DNA from: Camarhynchus parvulus
Lineage: Eukaryota > Chordata > Aves > Passeriformes > Thraupidae
Assembly (NCBI RefSeq): GCF_901933205.1
Contig: NW_022148556.1
Span: 62,001-126,000 of the forward strand
Direction of reading: 5' to 3'
DNA length: 64,000 bases
A model generated the notes under the pieces. That model had not been told where the DNA came from, ran no database searches, and saw only the letters and a program-made list of their open reading frames with translations. Positions 44,701-54,470 of the stretch are shown here, in pieces. Position numbers and translations under genes: made by a program. Position 1 is the stretch's first letter; every line of letters begins with the position of its first letter.

Positions 44701-47700
44701 CAGGCTGGTTTGCTCCAGGTCGAGCAGTTTGAACTGGAGCCGCTTGAAAATCTCCTCCATGGCCTCGCAGGAGCGGTAATCCAGCTTTTCTCCTGGAAAA
44801 ACAACAGCAACATTCCCAAAAATCCCTGGGAAAAATCCCCAGAAAGTCCCCGAGAGATTCCCAAGAGATTCCTGAAAAATTCCTGAGAAAATCGTGGGAA
44901 AATTCCGGAGAAATTCCCAAGAAATTGTCAAGAAATTCCTTCAAAACTCCTGAAAAATTCCTGGGAAATTCCTGAGAAATTCCCGGGAAATCCCTGGGAA
45001 AATCAACAGAAAGTCCCTGAGAGATTCCCAAGAGATTCCTGGAAAAATTCCTGAGAAAATCGTGGGAAATTCCTGAGAAATTCCCAAGAAATTCCTAAAA
45101 AATTCCCAAGAAAATTTAAAAAAATTTCCCCAAAACTCCTGAGAAATCCCTGGGAAAATCCCCAGAAAATCTCTGAGATATTCCCAAGAAATTCCTGGAA
45201 AATTCCCGAGAAAATCGCGGGAAAATTCCTGAGAAATTCCCAAAAAATTCCCAAGAAATTTTCAAGAAATTCCTTCAAAACTCCTGAAAAATTCCTGGGA
45301 AAATCCCCAGAAAGTCCCTGAGGTATTCCCAAGAAATTCCTGAAAAATTCCTGAGAAAATCGTGGGAAAATTCCTGAGAAATTCCCAAGAAATTCCTGAG
45401 AAATTCCCAAGAAATTCCAGAGAAATTCCTGAGAAATTCCTGGGAATTCCCGGAAAAATTCCTGGGAAATCCCTGGGAAAATCCCCAGCAAGTCCCCAGA
45501 GGTAATCCAGCTTTTCTCCTGGAAAAAAATAACGGGAAAATTCCCAAAAAATTAATGGGAAAATTCCTGGCAAAATCCCCAGAAAGTGCCTGAGGTATTC
45601 CCAAGAGATTCCTGGAAAAATCCTGAGAAAATCGTGGGAAAATTCCCAAGAAAATGTCAAGAAATTCCCCAAAACTCCTGAGAAATTCCCAAGAAATTCC
45701 TGAAAAATTCCTGGGAAAATCCCCAGAAAATCTCTGAGATATTCCCAAGAAATTCCTGGAAAATTCCTGAGAAAATTGTGGGAAAATTCCTGAGATATTC
45801 CCAAGAAATTCCAAAAAAATTCCCAAGAAAATTTCAAGAAATTTCCCCAAAACTCCTGAGAAATCCCTGGGAAATTCCTGAGGAAAATTCCTGGGAAATC
45901 CCTGGGAAATTCCCAAGAAAGACCTGAGAAAAAGCCGAGAAATTCCCAAAAAATTCCTGAGGAATTCTTGAGGAACTCCTGGAAAATTCCTGGGAAATTC
46001 CCAAGAAAATCCCAAGAAATTTCAGAGAAATTCCCGAGAATTCTCCAAAATTCCTGAGAAAACCCCAAGACATTTCTGAGCAACTCCAGAAAAATTCCCA
46101 AAAATTCCTGAAGAAATCCCGAGAAATTCCTGAGGAAATCCCAAGAAATTCCCAAAAAGTTCCGGAGAAAATCTCAAGAAATTCTCAACTGCAAAAAAGC
46201 TGGAAAAATCTGGAAAAGGGAGAAAAAAATCCGGGAAAATCTGGGAACTCACCCTTGAGATCCAAGCAGTCGATCCTGGGAGCCAGGTCCTTGAATTCCT
46301 GCAAAACACCAAAAAATGGGAATTTTGGGGGAAAAAAAGGGATTTTTGAGGGATAAAAAGGGATTTTTTGGGGGATAAAAAAGGGATTTTGGGGGAGGAT
46401 AAAAAGGGATTTTTTGGGGGGGAAAAAGGGATTTTTTTGGGGGGGAAAGGGATTTTTTGGGGATAAAACGTAGAAAAAAAAGGGATTTTTTGGGGATAAA
46501 AAAGGGATTTTTAGGGGTAAAAAAAGGGATTTTTTAGGGAGATAAAAAAGGGATTTTTGGGTGGGGGAAAGAGGATTTTTTGAGGGTAAAACATAGAAAA
46601 AGAAAGGAATTTTCTGGGGGAAAAAAGGGGTTTTTGGGGGTATAAAAAAGGGATTTTGGGGGGTAAAAAAAAGGGGATTTTTGTGGGATAAAAAAGGGAT
46701 TTTTTGGGGGATAAAAAAGGAATTTTTTGGGGAATAAAAAGGGATTTTTTGGGGTAAAAATGGGGATTTTGGGGGTAAAAAAAAGAGATTTTTGGGGGAG
46801 ATAAAAAGAGATTTTTTGGGGGGATAAAAAGGGATTTTGGGGGATAAAAATGGATTTTTTTGGGGATAAAAACGGGGATTTTGGGGGGTAAAAAAGGGAT
46901 TTTTGGAGGAGATAAAAAGGGATTTTTTGGGGGATAAAAAAGAGCTTTTTGGGGGGATAAAAAGGGATTTTTTGGGGGGATAAAAAGGGATTTTTGGGGC
47001 AGAAAAAAGGTATTTTTTGGAGGATAAAAAGGGATTTTTTGGGGGTAAAATGGGACTTTGGGGTAGGGGGGAGAAAAAAGGGATTTTTGGGGGATAAAAA
47101 GGATTTTGGGGGGGATAAAAAGGGATTTTTTGGGAATAAAAAGGGAGTTTTTGGGGCAGAAAAAGGTATTTTTGGGGGATAAAGGAGGATTTTTTGGGAT
47201 AAAAATTGGGATTTTGGGGGCTAACAAAAGGGATTTTTGGGGGAGATAAAAAGGGATTTTTTTGGGGGGATAAAAAGGGATTTTTGGGGGATAAAAAGGG
47301 ATTTTTGGGGGGATAAAAAGGGATTTTTTGGGGCAGAAAAAAGGTATTTTGGGGGTAAAAGGGATTTTTGGGGGTAAAATGGGGACTTTGGGGGAAAAAA
47401 AAAGAGATTTTTGGGGGAGATAAAAAGGGATTTTTGGGGGGGATAAAAAGGGATTTTGGGGAGATAAAAGGGATTTTTTGGGGGGATAAAAAGGGATTTT
47501 TGGGGCAGAAAAAAGGTATTTTTTGGGGGATAAAAAGGGATTTTTTGGGGATAAAAATTGGGATTTTGGGGGCTAAAAAGGGATTTTTGGGGGAGATAAA
47601 AAGGGATTTTTGGGGGGATAAAAAGGGATTTTTGGGGGATAAAAAGGGATTTTTTGGGGGGATAAAAAGGGATTTTTGGGGCAGAAAAAAGGTATTTTTT

Positions 47701-50700
47701 GGGGGATAAAAAGGGATTTTTTGGGGGTAAAAATGGGGACTTTGGGGGGGAAAAAAAAGAGATTTTTGGGGGAGATAAAAAGGGATTTTTGGGGGGATAA
47801 AAAGGGATTTTTGGGGGATAAGAGGTATTTTTGGGGGATAAAAGGTATTTTTGGGGGAAAAAAGGATTTTTTGGGGAAAAAAATTGGGATTTTGGGGGGA
47901 AAAAAGGGATTTTGGGGAGAAAAAGGGATTTTGGGGGGAAGGATTTTTGGGGAAAGGGATTTTTTGGGGGATAAAAAGGATTTTTGGGGATAAAAAGGGA
48001 TTTTTGGGGATAAAAAGGGATTTTGGGGGATAAAAGGATTTTTTTTTTGGGGATAAAAGGGATTTTGGGGGAGATAAAAGGTTTTTTGGGGATAAAAAGG
48101 GATTTTTTGGGGGAGAAAAAAAGGGGGGCAGCAAAGGGGGGATAAAAGGATTTGGGGGAAAAAAAGGGGAGATTTTGGGGAGATAAAAAGGGATTTTGGG
48201 GGATAAAGAAGGGGGATTTTTGGGGGAAAAAAAAGGGAAAGTTGGGGGGGGGATAAAAGGATTTTTGGGGCAGAAAAAGGTGGAAATTTGGTGGGGGGAG
48301 GTTTTTGGGGATGGAAAAGGTGGGGGGGGGGGGTGGGGGTAACAAAAGGGAGGGGTGTTTGGGGAGATAAAAAGGGATTTTTTGGGAAAAAAAAAGGATT
48401 TTGGGGATGGACAAAAGGATTTTTTGGGGATAAAAAAAGATTTTGGGCAAAAAGGGAAATTTTTGGGGATAAAAGGGATCTTTTGGGAAGGGAAAATGGG
48501 GGAACTTTGGGAAAAAGAGATGGGAAAGGGGGGAAGGATGGACAAAAGAATGGATTTTGGGGGTGGAAAGTGAGAGAGGCTTTTGGGGAAAAAAAAGGAA
48601 AGATTTTTGGGGAGATGGAAAAAAGGGATTTTTGGGGGGAAAAAAGGGATTTTAGGATGGAAAATGAGGGAGTGGGGGGGAAAAGGGATGGGAGGGGATT
48701 TGGGAGGAAAAATTGGATCTGCTTGAGCAGCTTGGGGCTCTGGCGGCAGTTGAGCTTGAGGCAGGCCTGGGGTGGGGGGATGGCCCCCACGCCCCCGAAC
48801 CAGGGGTCGGCAAAATTCTGGGTGGAAATGCCAAATAAACCCAAAATCAGGGGGGGAAAGGGGAAAAGGGGGGGGAAAAGGGGAAATAGATGGAAAAACG
48901 GGTGGAAAATGGGGAAAAAAGGGGGGAAAAGGGGGGAAATAGGATGGAAAATGAGGGGAAAAGGGGTGGGGAAAGGGCTCGAAAAATGGGGGAAAAGGGG
49001 AAAAAATAGATGGAAAAATAAGGGAAAAAGGGGGGGAAAGGATGGACAAAAAGGGTGGAAAAATGAGGGGAAAAAAGATGGAAAAAGGAGTGGGAAAAGC
49101 AGGGAAAAGGGTGGGAAAAGGGATGGGGAAAGAGGGGGAAAAGGGGGAAAATGGATGGGAAAATAGAGGGAAAAATGTGGGAAAAGGGGGGGAAAGGATG
49201 GACAGAAAGAATGGACAAAAAGGGTGGAAAATGAGAGAAAAGGGTGGGGGAAAAGGAAGGAAAGAAAAATGGGAAAAGAGATGGAAAAACGGGTGGAAAA
49301 TGGGGGAAAAAGGGGGAAAAAGGGGGGAATAGAATGGAAAATGAGGGGGAAAGGGTGGGAAAGTGCAGGATGGGAAAGGGCTCGAAAAATGGGGGAAAAG
49401 GGGAAAAAATAGATGGAAAAATAAGGGGAAAGGGGGGGAAAGGATGGACAAAAAAGGGTGGAAAAATGAGGGGAAAAAAGATGGAAAAAGGAGGGGAAAA
49501 GCAGGGAAAAGGGTGGGAAAAGGGATGGGGAAAGAGGGGGAAAAAGGATGGGAAAAAGGGGAAAAATTGTGGGAAAAGGGGGATGGACAGAAAGAATGGA
49601 CAAAAAGGTGGAAAATGAGGGGAAAAGGGAGGGGGAAAAGAAGGAGACAAAAAGGGTGGAAAAATGAGAGAAAAAAGGGTGAAAAGGGGAAAAGGGAAAA
49701 TAAAAAATGAGGGGAAAAGAGGGGAAAATGGGAAAAGAGATGGAAAAGGAGAGGAAAATGGGGGAAAAAGGAGGAAAAAGGGGGGAAATAGAATGGAAAA
49801 TGAGGGGGAAAGGGTGGGAAAAGGGATGGGGAAAGGGCTGGAAAAAAAGGGGGAAAGGGGGGAAAAATAAATGGAAAAATAAGGAAAAAAGGGGGTGAAA
49901 GGATGGACAAAAAGGGTGGAAAAATGAGGGGAAAAAAGATGGAAAAAGGGGTGGGAAAAAGCAGGAAAAAGGGTGGGAAAAGGATGGGGAAAGAGGGGGA
50001 AAAGGGGGAAAATGGATGGGAAAATAGAGGGAAAAATGTGGGAAAAGGGGGGGAAAGGATGGACAGAAAGAATGGACAAAAAGGGTGGAAAATGAGAGAA
50101 AAGGGTGGGGGAAAAGGAAGGAAAGAAAAATGGGAAAAGAGATGGAAAAACGGGTGGAAAATGGGGGAAAAAGGGGGAAAAAGGGGGGAAATAGAATGGA
50201 AAATGAGGGGGAAAGGGTGGGAAAAGGGATGGGGAAAGGGCTCGAAAAATGGGGGAAAAGGGGAAAAAATAGATGGAAAAATAAGGGGAAAGGGGGGGAA
50301 AGGATGGACAAAAAGGGTGGAAAAATGAGGGGAAAAAAGATGGAAAAAAGGAGTGGGAAAAGCAGGGAAAAGGGGTGGGAAAAGGGATGGGGAAAGAGGG
50401 GGAAAAAGGGGGGAAAAGGGGGAAAAATAAATGGGAAAATAAATGGGAAAATGAGGGAAAAGGAGGGGAAAGGATGGACAAAAAGCGTGGAAAAATGAGA
50501 GAAAAGGGTGGGGAAAAGGGGGAAAATGGGGGGAAAAGGGGGAAAATGGGGAAATAGATGGAAAAACGAGTGGAAAATGGGGGAAAAAGGAGGAAAAAGG
50601 GGGGAAATAGAATGGAAAATGAGGGGGAAAAGGGGGAAAAGGGATGGGGAAATAGAGGGAAAAATGAGGGGGAAATGTGGGAAAAGGGGGGGAAAGGATG

Positions 50701-53700
50701 GACAAAAAGGGTTGGAAAATGAGAGAAAAGGGTGGGGAAAAAGGGGGGGAAATGATGGGAAAAGGGGAAAAAAGGGATGGAAAAAGGGGGGAAAAGATGG
50801 ACAAAAACGGCAGAAAAATGAGGGAAAAGAGTGGGAAAAGGGGGAAATAGGAAGGAAAGAAAAAGGGGAAAAGAGATGGAAAAATGAGGGCAAAAAAGAC
50901 AGAAAAAGGGGGAAAATAGGGTGGGAAAATGAGGGGGAAAATATGGAAAAGGGGGGAAAAGGGAAAAATATGAAAAAAGGTGAGGGGAGGGTGGAAAATG
51001 AGGGAAAAAGGGAAAAAAGGGCGGGAAAAGGTGGGAAAAACAAGGAAAAGGTGGGAAAAAGGTGGGAAAAAAAGATAAAAAGGTGAGAAAAGGGAAAAGA
51101 AGGGGTGGGAAAGGGGTGGGGAAAGGGATGGGGAAAAAAAGAGCTGGAAAGGGGAAAAAGCAGGATGGAAAATGATGGGGAAAGGGAAAAAAAAGGGGTG
51201 GAAAAAGAGCTGGAAAAGGAAAAAACCAGGATGGAAAAGAGGAGGAAAAAAGGGATGGAAAAGGAGTGGAAAAAAGATGGAAAAGGGAAAAAACAGGAGG
51301 GGAAAGAGGTGGGAAAATGGAAATAAAAAAAGAAAAAATGTGGGAAAAGGGTAAAAAATGATGGGAAAATAGGTGGGAAAAATAGGGAAAAATAGAGATG
51401 GAAAATGGGGGGAAAAGGGGAAAAAGGGGGATGGAGAAAAGGCTGGAAAAGGGAATTTTGGGAGCTTTTGGGAAGGGAAGAAATGAAAAGATTTTTCCTT
51501 TTTCTCGGATTTTTTTCCCACCCCCTCTGGAGTTGGGATTTTGGGATCCCACCCAGAAATCCGGGAGGGTTTTGGGGAAAAACCGCTGGGAAAAGGCTGG
51601 AATTGGATCCTGAAATGGATCCCAAGGAAATCGGGAATAATTCATGAATTCAGGAATAATTAATGAAATGAAATCAGGAATAATTAATGAGGATCCACAG
51701 GAGGAAACCTGAGCTGGAGCTGCAGGGGGGGCAGCGCCAAGAGGGGAAAAAGTGGGAAAAAATCTCAAAATTCCTGTTGGGATCCCAGAAATTCCTGTTT
51801 GAATCCTAAAAATTCCATCCGGATCCCAAAAAATCCTGCCTGGATCCTTAAAATTCCTGTTTGGATCCTTAAAATTCCTGTTTGGATCCCAAAATTTCTC
51901 TCCAGATCCTAAAAATTCTTATCAAGATCCCAAAAATTCCTGTTTGGATCCTAAAAATCCTCTCAGGATCCCAAAAATTCCTGTTTGGATCCTAGAAAAA
52001 GTCCTGATTTTGGGGCATTTGCAGGATGTTTTTAGGGCATTTTTGAGACATTTTGAAGACAATTTTAAGACGATTTTGGGGCATTCTCAGGGTGATTTTA
52101 GGGCATTTTTGGGGTGGTTTTGGAGGATTTTTGGGCTGATTTTGAGGTGTTTTACAGCTGGTTTTGGGGCTGTTTTCTGGATGTTTTCAGGCTGGCTTTG
52201 GGGTATTTGGGAGGCATTTTCAGGCCATTTTCACACCGGTTTTTGGGGTGATTTGTGGAATGTTGGGGTTGTTTTTCAGGGCAGTTTTTGGGGTGATTTG
52301 GGGGGATTTTGGGGCTGTTTTCAGGCTCATTTTGGGGCCATTTCCAGGTTGCTTTCAGGCTGTTTTCAGGTTGGTTTTGGGGTGGTTTGGGGGTATTATT
52401 TGGTCATTTTCAGGCTCTATTCAGACTGGTTTTGTGGTATTATTCGGGTCATTTTCGGGCTCTTTTCAGGCTGTTTTTGGGGTGGTTTTGGGGTATTATT
52501 CGGGTCATTTTTGGGCTGTTTTCAGGCTGGTGTGGGGGTATTATTTGGACTGGTTTTGGGGTGAGTTTGGGGTATTATTCGGGTTGGTTTTGGGGTGGGT
52601 TTGGAGATATTATTCAGGCAGGATTTGGGGTGATTTTGGGGTATTATTCAGGCTGGTTTGGGGTGATTTGGGGTATTATTCAGGCTGGGTTTGGAGTATT
52701 ATTCGGACTGTTTCCAAGCCATTTTTTGGGGTATTATTCGGACTGTTTTCAAGCTCGTTTTGGGGATATCATCCGGGACTATTTTCGGGCTCTTTTCAGC
52801 CTTTTTGGGCCATTCTGGGGCCATTCCCAGGCCGCTTCCAAGCTCCCCCCCTCCCTCCCTCAGCCGCCTTTCCCCGTCCCCTCACGGTCTTCGGTGCCCC
52901 CTCACGGTTCCCGGTGTCCCCTCACGGTCTCCGGGGTCCCCTCACGGTTCCCGGTGTCCCCTCACGGTCTCCGGGGTCCCCTCACGGTTCCCGGTGTCCC
53001 CTCACGGTTCCCTCACGGTTCCCTCACAGTCCCCTCTGTTCCCTCAGGGTTCCCGCTGGCCCCTCACTATCTTCGGTGCCCCCTCACGGTCCCCTCTGTC
53101 CCCTCACGGTTCCCTCCCCGGTCCCCGCTGTCCCCTCACGGTCTCCGCTGTCCCCTCACGGTTCCCTCCCCGGTCCCCGCGGTCCCCTCACGGTCCCCGC
53201 TGTCCCCTCACGGTCTCCGGTGCCTCCACACAGTCCCCTCTGTCCCCTCACGGTTCCCGCTGTCCCCTCATGGTCCCCGGTGTCCCCTCACGGTTCCCGC
53301 TGTTCCCTCACGGTCCCCGCTGTCCCCTCACGGTCCCCGCTGTCCCCTCACGGTTCCTCACCGGTGTCCCCCCCCCCACCGTCCCTTCACGTTCCCTCAC
53401 GGTCCCCGCTGTCCCCTCACGGTCCCCGGTGTCCCCTCACGGTTCCCTCACGGTTCCCTCCCCGGTCCCCGCCGTCCCTTCACGGTCCCCTCACGGTCCC
53501 AGCCCTCTGTCCCCTCACGGTTCCCTCCCCGGTCCCCGCTGCCCCCTCACGGTCCCCACTGTCCCCTCACGGTTCCCTCACGGGTCCCTCCCCGGTCCCC
53601 GCTGTCCCCTCACGGTCCCTTCACGATCCTCGCTGTCCCCTCACGGACCCCCCTCTGTCCCCTCACAGTCCCCGCTGTCCCCTCACGGTCCCAGCTGTCC

Positions 53701-53897
53701 CTTCTCGGTCCCTTCCCGGTCTCTTCTGCCCCCTCACCGTGTCTCCAGGGGTCCTTGGGCTCCACAGCCCCGGACACGATGTCCTCGTCCGAGGGGAACG
53801 TGACCCGCTTGGCCCCGGGCCTCCCCCGCCCGTCCCCCGGTGAGGCCTCGGCGGCCGCCGGGGCCGCGTCCCCCGCCGCGGGCTCGGCCTCGTCCAT
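26685..53897 (-). CDS. PPP1R37: PPP1R37, leucine-rich PP1 regulatory subunit
   Basis: Twelve recognised coding exons over 27 kb. The protein binds and inhibits protein phosphatase 1. Exon 1 has the PP1-docking RVxF motif in [20 protein letters not shown]. Exons 3-10 encode the leucine-rich repeats (e.g. [40 protein letters not shown]). Exon 11 is a large acidic and repeat-rich C-terminal region, and exon 12 ends [14 protein letters not shown]. Exons 3-5, 7, 8, 11 and 12 are in frame with correct splice sites. Exons 6, 9 and 10 have frame breaks, and exon 2 lacks a visible donor. A block of about 41 heptapeptides in exon 11 makes the product longer than the roughly 690-residue human protein. 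Confidence 0.95.
26860..29300. repeat. PPP1R37 intron 11 arrays
   Basis: 26.86-28.39 kb: about 50-bp units (CCCAACCCAGAAATTTGGG, TTTTCCCGCTCCTTTCCC) in higher-order blocks. 28.39-29.27 kb: CCCGGGAATGCCCCGACCCT / GGAATTTGGGGATCCCAGAA units. No exon found. Confidence 0.9.
29310..30720 (-). CDS. PPP1R37: PPP1R37 exon 11 with coding heptapeptide array
   Basis: 470 codons plus one base, fully open. Begins [20 protein letters not shown], then an [13 protein letters not shown] run, an acidic [14 protein letters not shown] tract, and from about 30310 to 29440 roughly 41 seven-residue repeats (consensus VPDGSGA). It then returns to conserved [20 protein letters not shown]. Donor GTGAGA. Confidence 0.93.
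29440..30310 (-). repeat. 21-bp coding minisatellite in PPP1R37
   Basis: About 41 tandem 21-bp units (GATCCATCAGGAACGGCTCC on the plus strand) inside exon 11, all in frame without a stop. The product is a proline-, glycine- and aspartate-rich low-complexity segment of about 290 residues. Confidence 0.95.
30721..31374. repeat. PPP1R37 intron 10: three copies of the exon 10 end
   Basis: Copies of the segment encoding PKKEA lie near 31190, 31018 and 30823. The 31190 copy keeps AAGGAGGCG followed by GTGAGT; the two farther copies read CCCAAGGAAGAGGTTGGT with a weak donor. Units are about 170-190 bp. Confidence 0.9.
31375..31540 (-). CDS. PPP1R37: PPP1R37 exon 10 with one-base break in a C run
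   Basis: Reads [12 protein letters not shown], then after a shift [20 protein letters not shown] and [18 protein letters not shown]. The run AGCCCCGG has four C where five would keep the frame; the length is 166 rather than 167. Donor GTGAGT. Confidence 0.93.
31541..34339. repeat. PPP1R37 intron 9: purine half and pyrimidine half
   Basis: 31.56-32.98 kb is GGGAAATTGGGGGAAAATAT with ATCCCGGGAA; 33.00-34.30 kb is CCCAACTTTCCCACC / CCCATCCCAATTT. The strand bias flips at about 33,000. Confidence 0.92.
34340..34476 (-). CDS. PPP1R37: PPP1R37 exon 9, degraded
   Basis: Homology is split over several frames: SALNLGH, then [12 protein letters not shown], then TKLTFA followed by TAG. The length (137 nt with these edges) is about 5 short of the expected 142. 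Acceptor TTCCAG is clear; donor GTCCCG is poor. Either consensus errors or real decay. Confidence 0.7.
34477..35368. repeat. PPP1R37 intron 8: ATGG/CTAGAG array
   Basis: 34.48-35.21 kb consists of AATCCATGGGAAAATCTAGA and GAAAATTCATGG units of about 30 bp, with dense CCATGG and TCTAGA palindromes. 35.22-35.36 kb ends in GGAACGCCGGGAACG units. Confidence 0.9.
35369..35481 (-). CDS. PPP1R37: PPP1R37 exon 8
   Basis: Reads [20 protein letters not shown] then [17 protein letters not shown], 113 nt, acceptor TTCCAG, donor GTGAGC. Confidence 0.95.
35482..37104. repeat. PPP1R37 intron 7: 18 extra copies of the exon 7 donor edge
   Basis: Copies begin near 35722, 35791, 35860, 35930, 35989, 36078, 36153, 36246, 36355, 36431, 36491, 36561, 36630, 36698, 36778, 36846, 36927 and 37018. 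Almost all read, on the minus strand, CAACAACCACCTCATGGACT followed by CCG or CTG and GTGGGAATTC, that is NNHLMDSG plus donor. They are spaced by AGAATTCCC units. Confidence 0.95.
37105..37260 (-). CDS. PPP1R37: PPP1R37 exon 7
   Basis: Reads [20 protein letters not shown], then [20 protein letters not shown], then [12 protein letters not shown]. 156 nt, in frame, donor GTGGGA. Both edges are heavily copied in the flanking introns. Confidence 0.96.
37261..39180. repeat. PPP1R37 intron 6: ten extra copies of the exon 7 acceptor edge
   Basis: Copies near 37401, 37590, 37754, 37920, 38095, 38271, 38451, 38637, 38829 and 38999, spaced about 165-195 bp. Most keep CAG and about 53 exon bases encoding [17 protein letters not shown]; the edges near 38095 and 38271 are altered. 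GGGAAATGGGAATGGG and AAATAAATAACTGGG units fill the gaps. Confidence 0.95.
39190..40090. repeat. PPP1R37 intron 6: GGATGGAAAAATGGGTGG array
   Basis: G/A-rich minisatellite with short irregular units. No exon copies seen. Confidence 0.88.
40176..40322 (-). CDS. PPP1R37: PPP1R37 exon 6 with one-base frame break
   Basis: Starts TSCLQYL in one frame, then continues [20 protein letters not shown] and [16 protein letters not shown] in the next. The length is 147 nt where phase needs 148, so one base is missing just after CTGG (about 40300). Otherwise a good leucine-rich match. Confidence 0.9.
40323..41060. repeat. PPP1R37 intron 5: seven extra copies of the exon 6 acceptor edge
   Basis: Copies near 40386, 40490, 40581, 40691, 40793, 40893 and 40996, about 100 bp apart. 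On the minus strand each reads CCAG, ACCAGCTGCCTGCAGTACCT, GG and then, in several, GTGGGT, so 22 exon bases are flanked by both an acceptor and a donor. Confidence 0.93.
41061..42812. repeat. PPP1R37 intron 5, distal part, with two exon 5 donor copies
   Basis: 41.06-41.56 kb is largely unique sequence. 41.56-42.80 kb is a roughly 45-bp array (GGGAATTTCAGGGAATTCCG, GGATTCCCAGGAATTTT). Copies of the exon 5 end with its donor lie at about 42347 and 42517. Confidence 0.88.
42813..42932 (-). CDS. PPP1R37: PPP1R37 exon 5
   Basis: Reads [20 protein letters not shown] then [20 protein letters not shown], exactly 40 codons, donor GTGAGG. Two copies of its end and donor lie downstream. Confidence 0.95.
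42933..44691. repeat. PPP1R37 intron 4 arrays
   Basis: 42.95-44.27 kb: AATCAGGGGGAAATCAAGGG units, purine-rich. 44.27-44.65 kb flips to CCCCAAAAATTCCC. Confidence 0.9.
44692..44792 (-). CDS. PPP1R37: PPP1R37 exon 4
   Basis: Reads [20 protein letters not shown] then [13 protein letters not shown], 101 nt, acceptor TTCCAG, donor GTGAGT. The acceptor and first bases are copied once, at about 45500. Confidence 0.95.
44793..46252. repeat. PPP1R37 intron 3 array with one exon 4 head copy
   Basis: AAATTCCTGAGAAATTCCCA units throughout. At about 45500-45525 the minus strand has TCCAGGAGAAAAGCTGGATT, the acceptor and first 20 bases or so of exon 4, about 730 bases before the real exon. Confidence 0.92.
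46253..46298 (-). CDS. PPP1R37: PPP1R37 exon 3
   Basis: Reads [16 protein letters not shown], 46 nt, acceptor TTGCAG, donor GTGAGT, exit phase 1. Confidence 0.93.
46310..48650. repeat. PPP1R37 intron 2 array
   Basis: About 25-30 bp units, GGGATTTTTTGGGGG plus ATAAAAA, over 2.3 kb. Strong strand asymmetry; the plus strand has almost no C. Confidence 0.92.
48713..48766 (-). CDS. PPP1R37: PPP1R37 exon 2 (core; edges unclear)
   Basis: Reads [18 protein letters not shown], a clear match to the conserved QACQKLNCRQIPKLLRQLQ segment. No GT follows CAGATCCAA; the sequence runs straight into a G/A repeat. The expected preceding residues (NVTVDEVIGAYK) are not found: an open frame from an AG at 48818 gives [17 protein letters not shown], similar only at its ends. 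Confidence 0.75.
48820..51450. repeat. 2.6-kb purine minisatellite (PPP1R37 intron 1)
   Basis: GGGGAAAAGGGGGGAAA / GATGGAAAAATGAGGGG units, very nearly all A and G on the plus strand. It contains large internal duplications (49.0-49.3 kb resembles 49.9-50.2 kb). Confidence 0.92.
51451..53737. repeat. PPP1R37 intron 1, proximal part
   Basis: 51.45-51.76 kb is mostly unique. 51.76-52.0 kb: TTCCTGTTTGGATCC units. 52.0-52.83 kb: GGTTTTGGGGTATTATTCGG and TTTTCAGGCTG units. 52.87-53.73 kb: CCCCTCACGGTCCCCGCTGT units. I looked for the missing part of exon 2 here and did not find it. Confidence 0.85.
53738..53897 (-). CDS. PPP1R37: PPP1R37 exon 1 (RVxF motif)
   Basis: Starts [20 protein letters not shown] and contains [20 protein letters not shown], then PWRH, ending CAC-G before GTGAGG. 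The RVTF residues are the PP1-binding site. It lies in a CpG-rich island. Confidence 0.95.
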
Positions 53898-54470
53898 GGC
53901 GGAGCTCTCGGTGCTTCAGGGCCGCCCGGGGGGCATCGCCCGCGGCCTCGGGGGCCGCCCCGCAGCGAGGGAGGCCCCGGCAGCGGCAGCGGCACCGGCA
54001 GCGGCACCGAGCGGAGCCGCCGCCGCCGCCGCAACGGCCCCGCGCCACGGCCGCAACGGCCGCACTTTCGGCACGGCCGTGAGGGGAGATCCCGCCGAGA
54101 TCGGGGCTCCAGGAAAAATCACCGAGGGGCGGGGACGGAGGGGAACGGGACGACGGAGGGGATGGCGGGGAAAGAACGAGGATAACGGGAGGAGGAGGTG
54201 GAGCGCCCGGGCCGGCGGTCGTGGCGAATCTGCGGCGGCGAATCTGCGGCGGGGTGAGGGGCGGCAGATTCGGCACGGAGCGGGGATTTGGGGGATTTTC
54301 GGTAAATTTGAGGGAATTTGGGGAAAAAGAGAGAGGGGGAGAGGGGAAGGGAGCGGGGGAGAGCGGTGAGGGGGCTCCGGTGGCAGCAGGGCTGGGGAGG
54401 TCTCGGGGGTGCCGGTGGCGAATCGGCGGAGCGGCGGCAGCGCTGGGCCGGGGACCCGCGTGGGGAGCGG
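53890..54470. promoter_or_regulatory. GC-rich island between PPP1R37 and GEMIN7
   Basis: CpG-dense and largely non-repetitive around the PPP1R37 start, facing GEMIN7 on the other strand. A shared promoter is likely from the head-to-head layout; no single element is decisive. Any GEMIN7 5' non-coding exon was not identified. Confidence 0.5.

Noticed and set aside
46185..51768. Minus-strand open frames of 970-1780 codons over 46-51.8 kb
   Set aside because: Products are FPPFSP and PKNPFLSP repeats produced by the G/A-rich arrays. Only the short PPP1R37 exons inside are supported.
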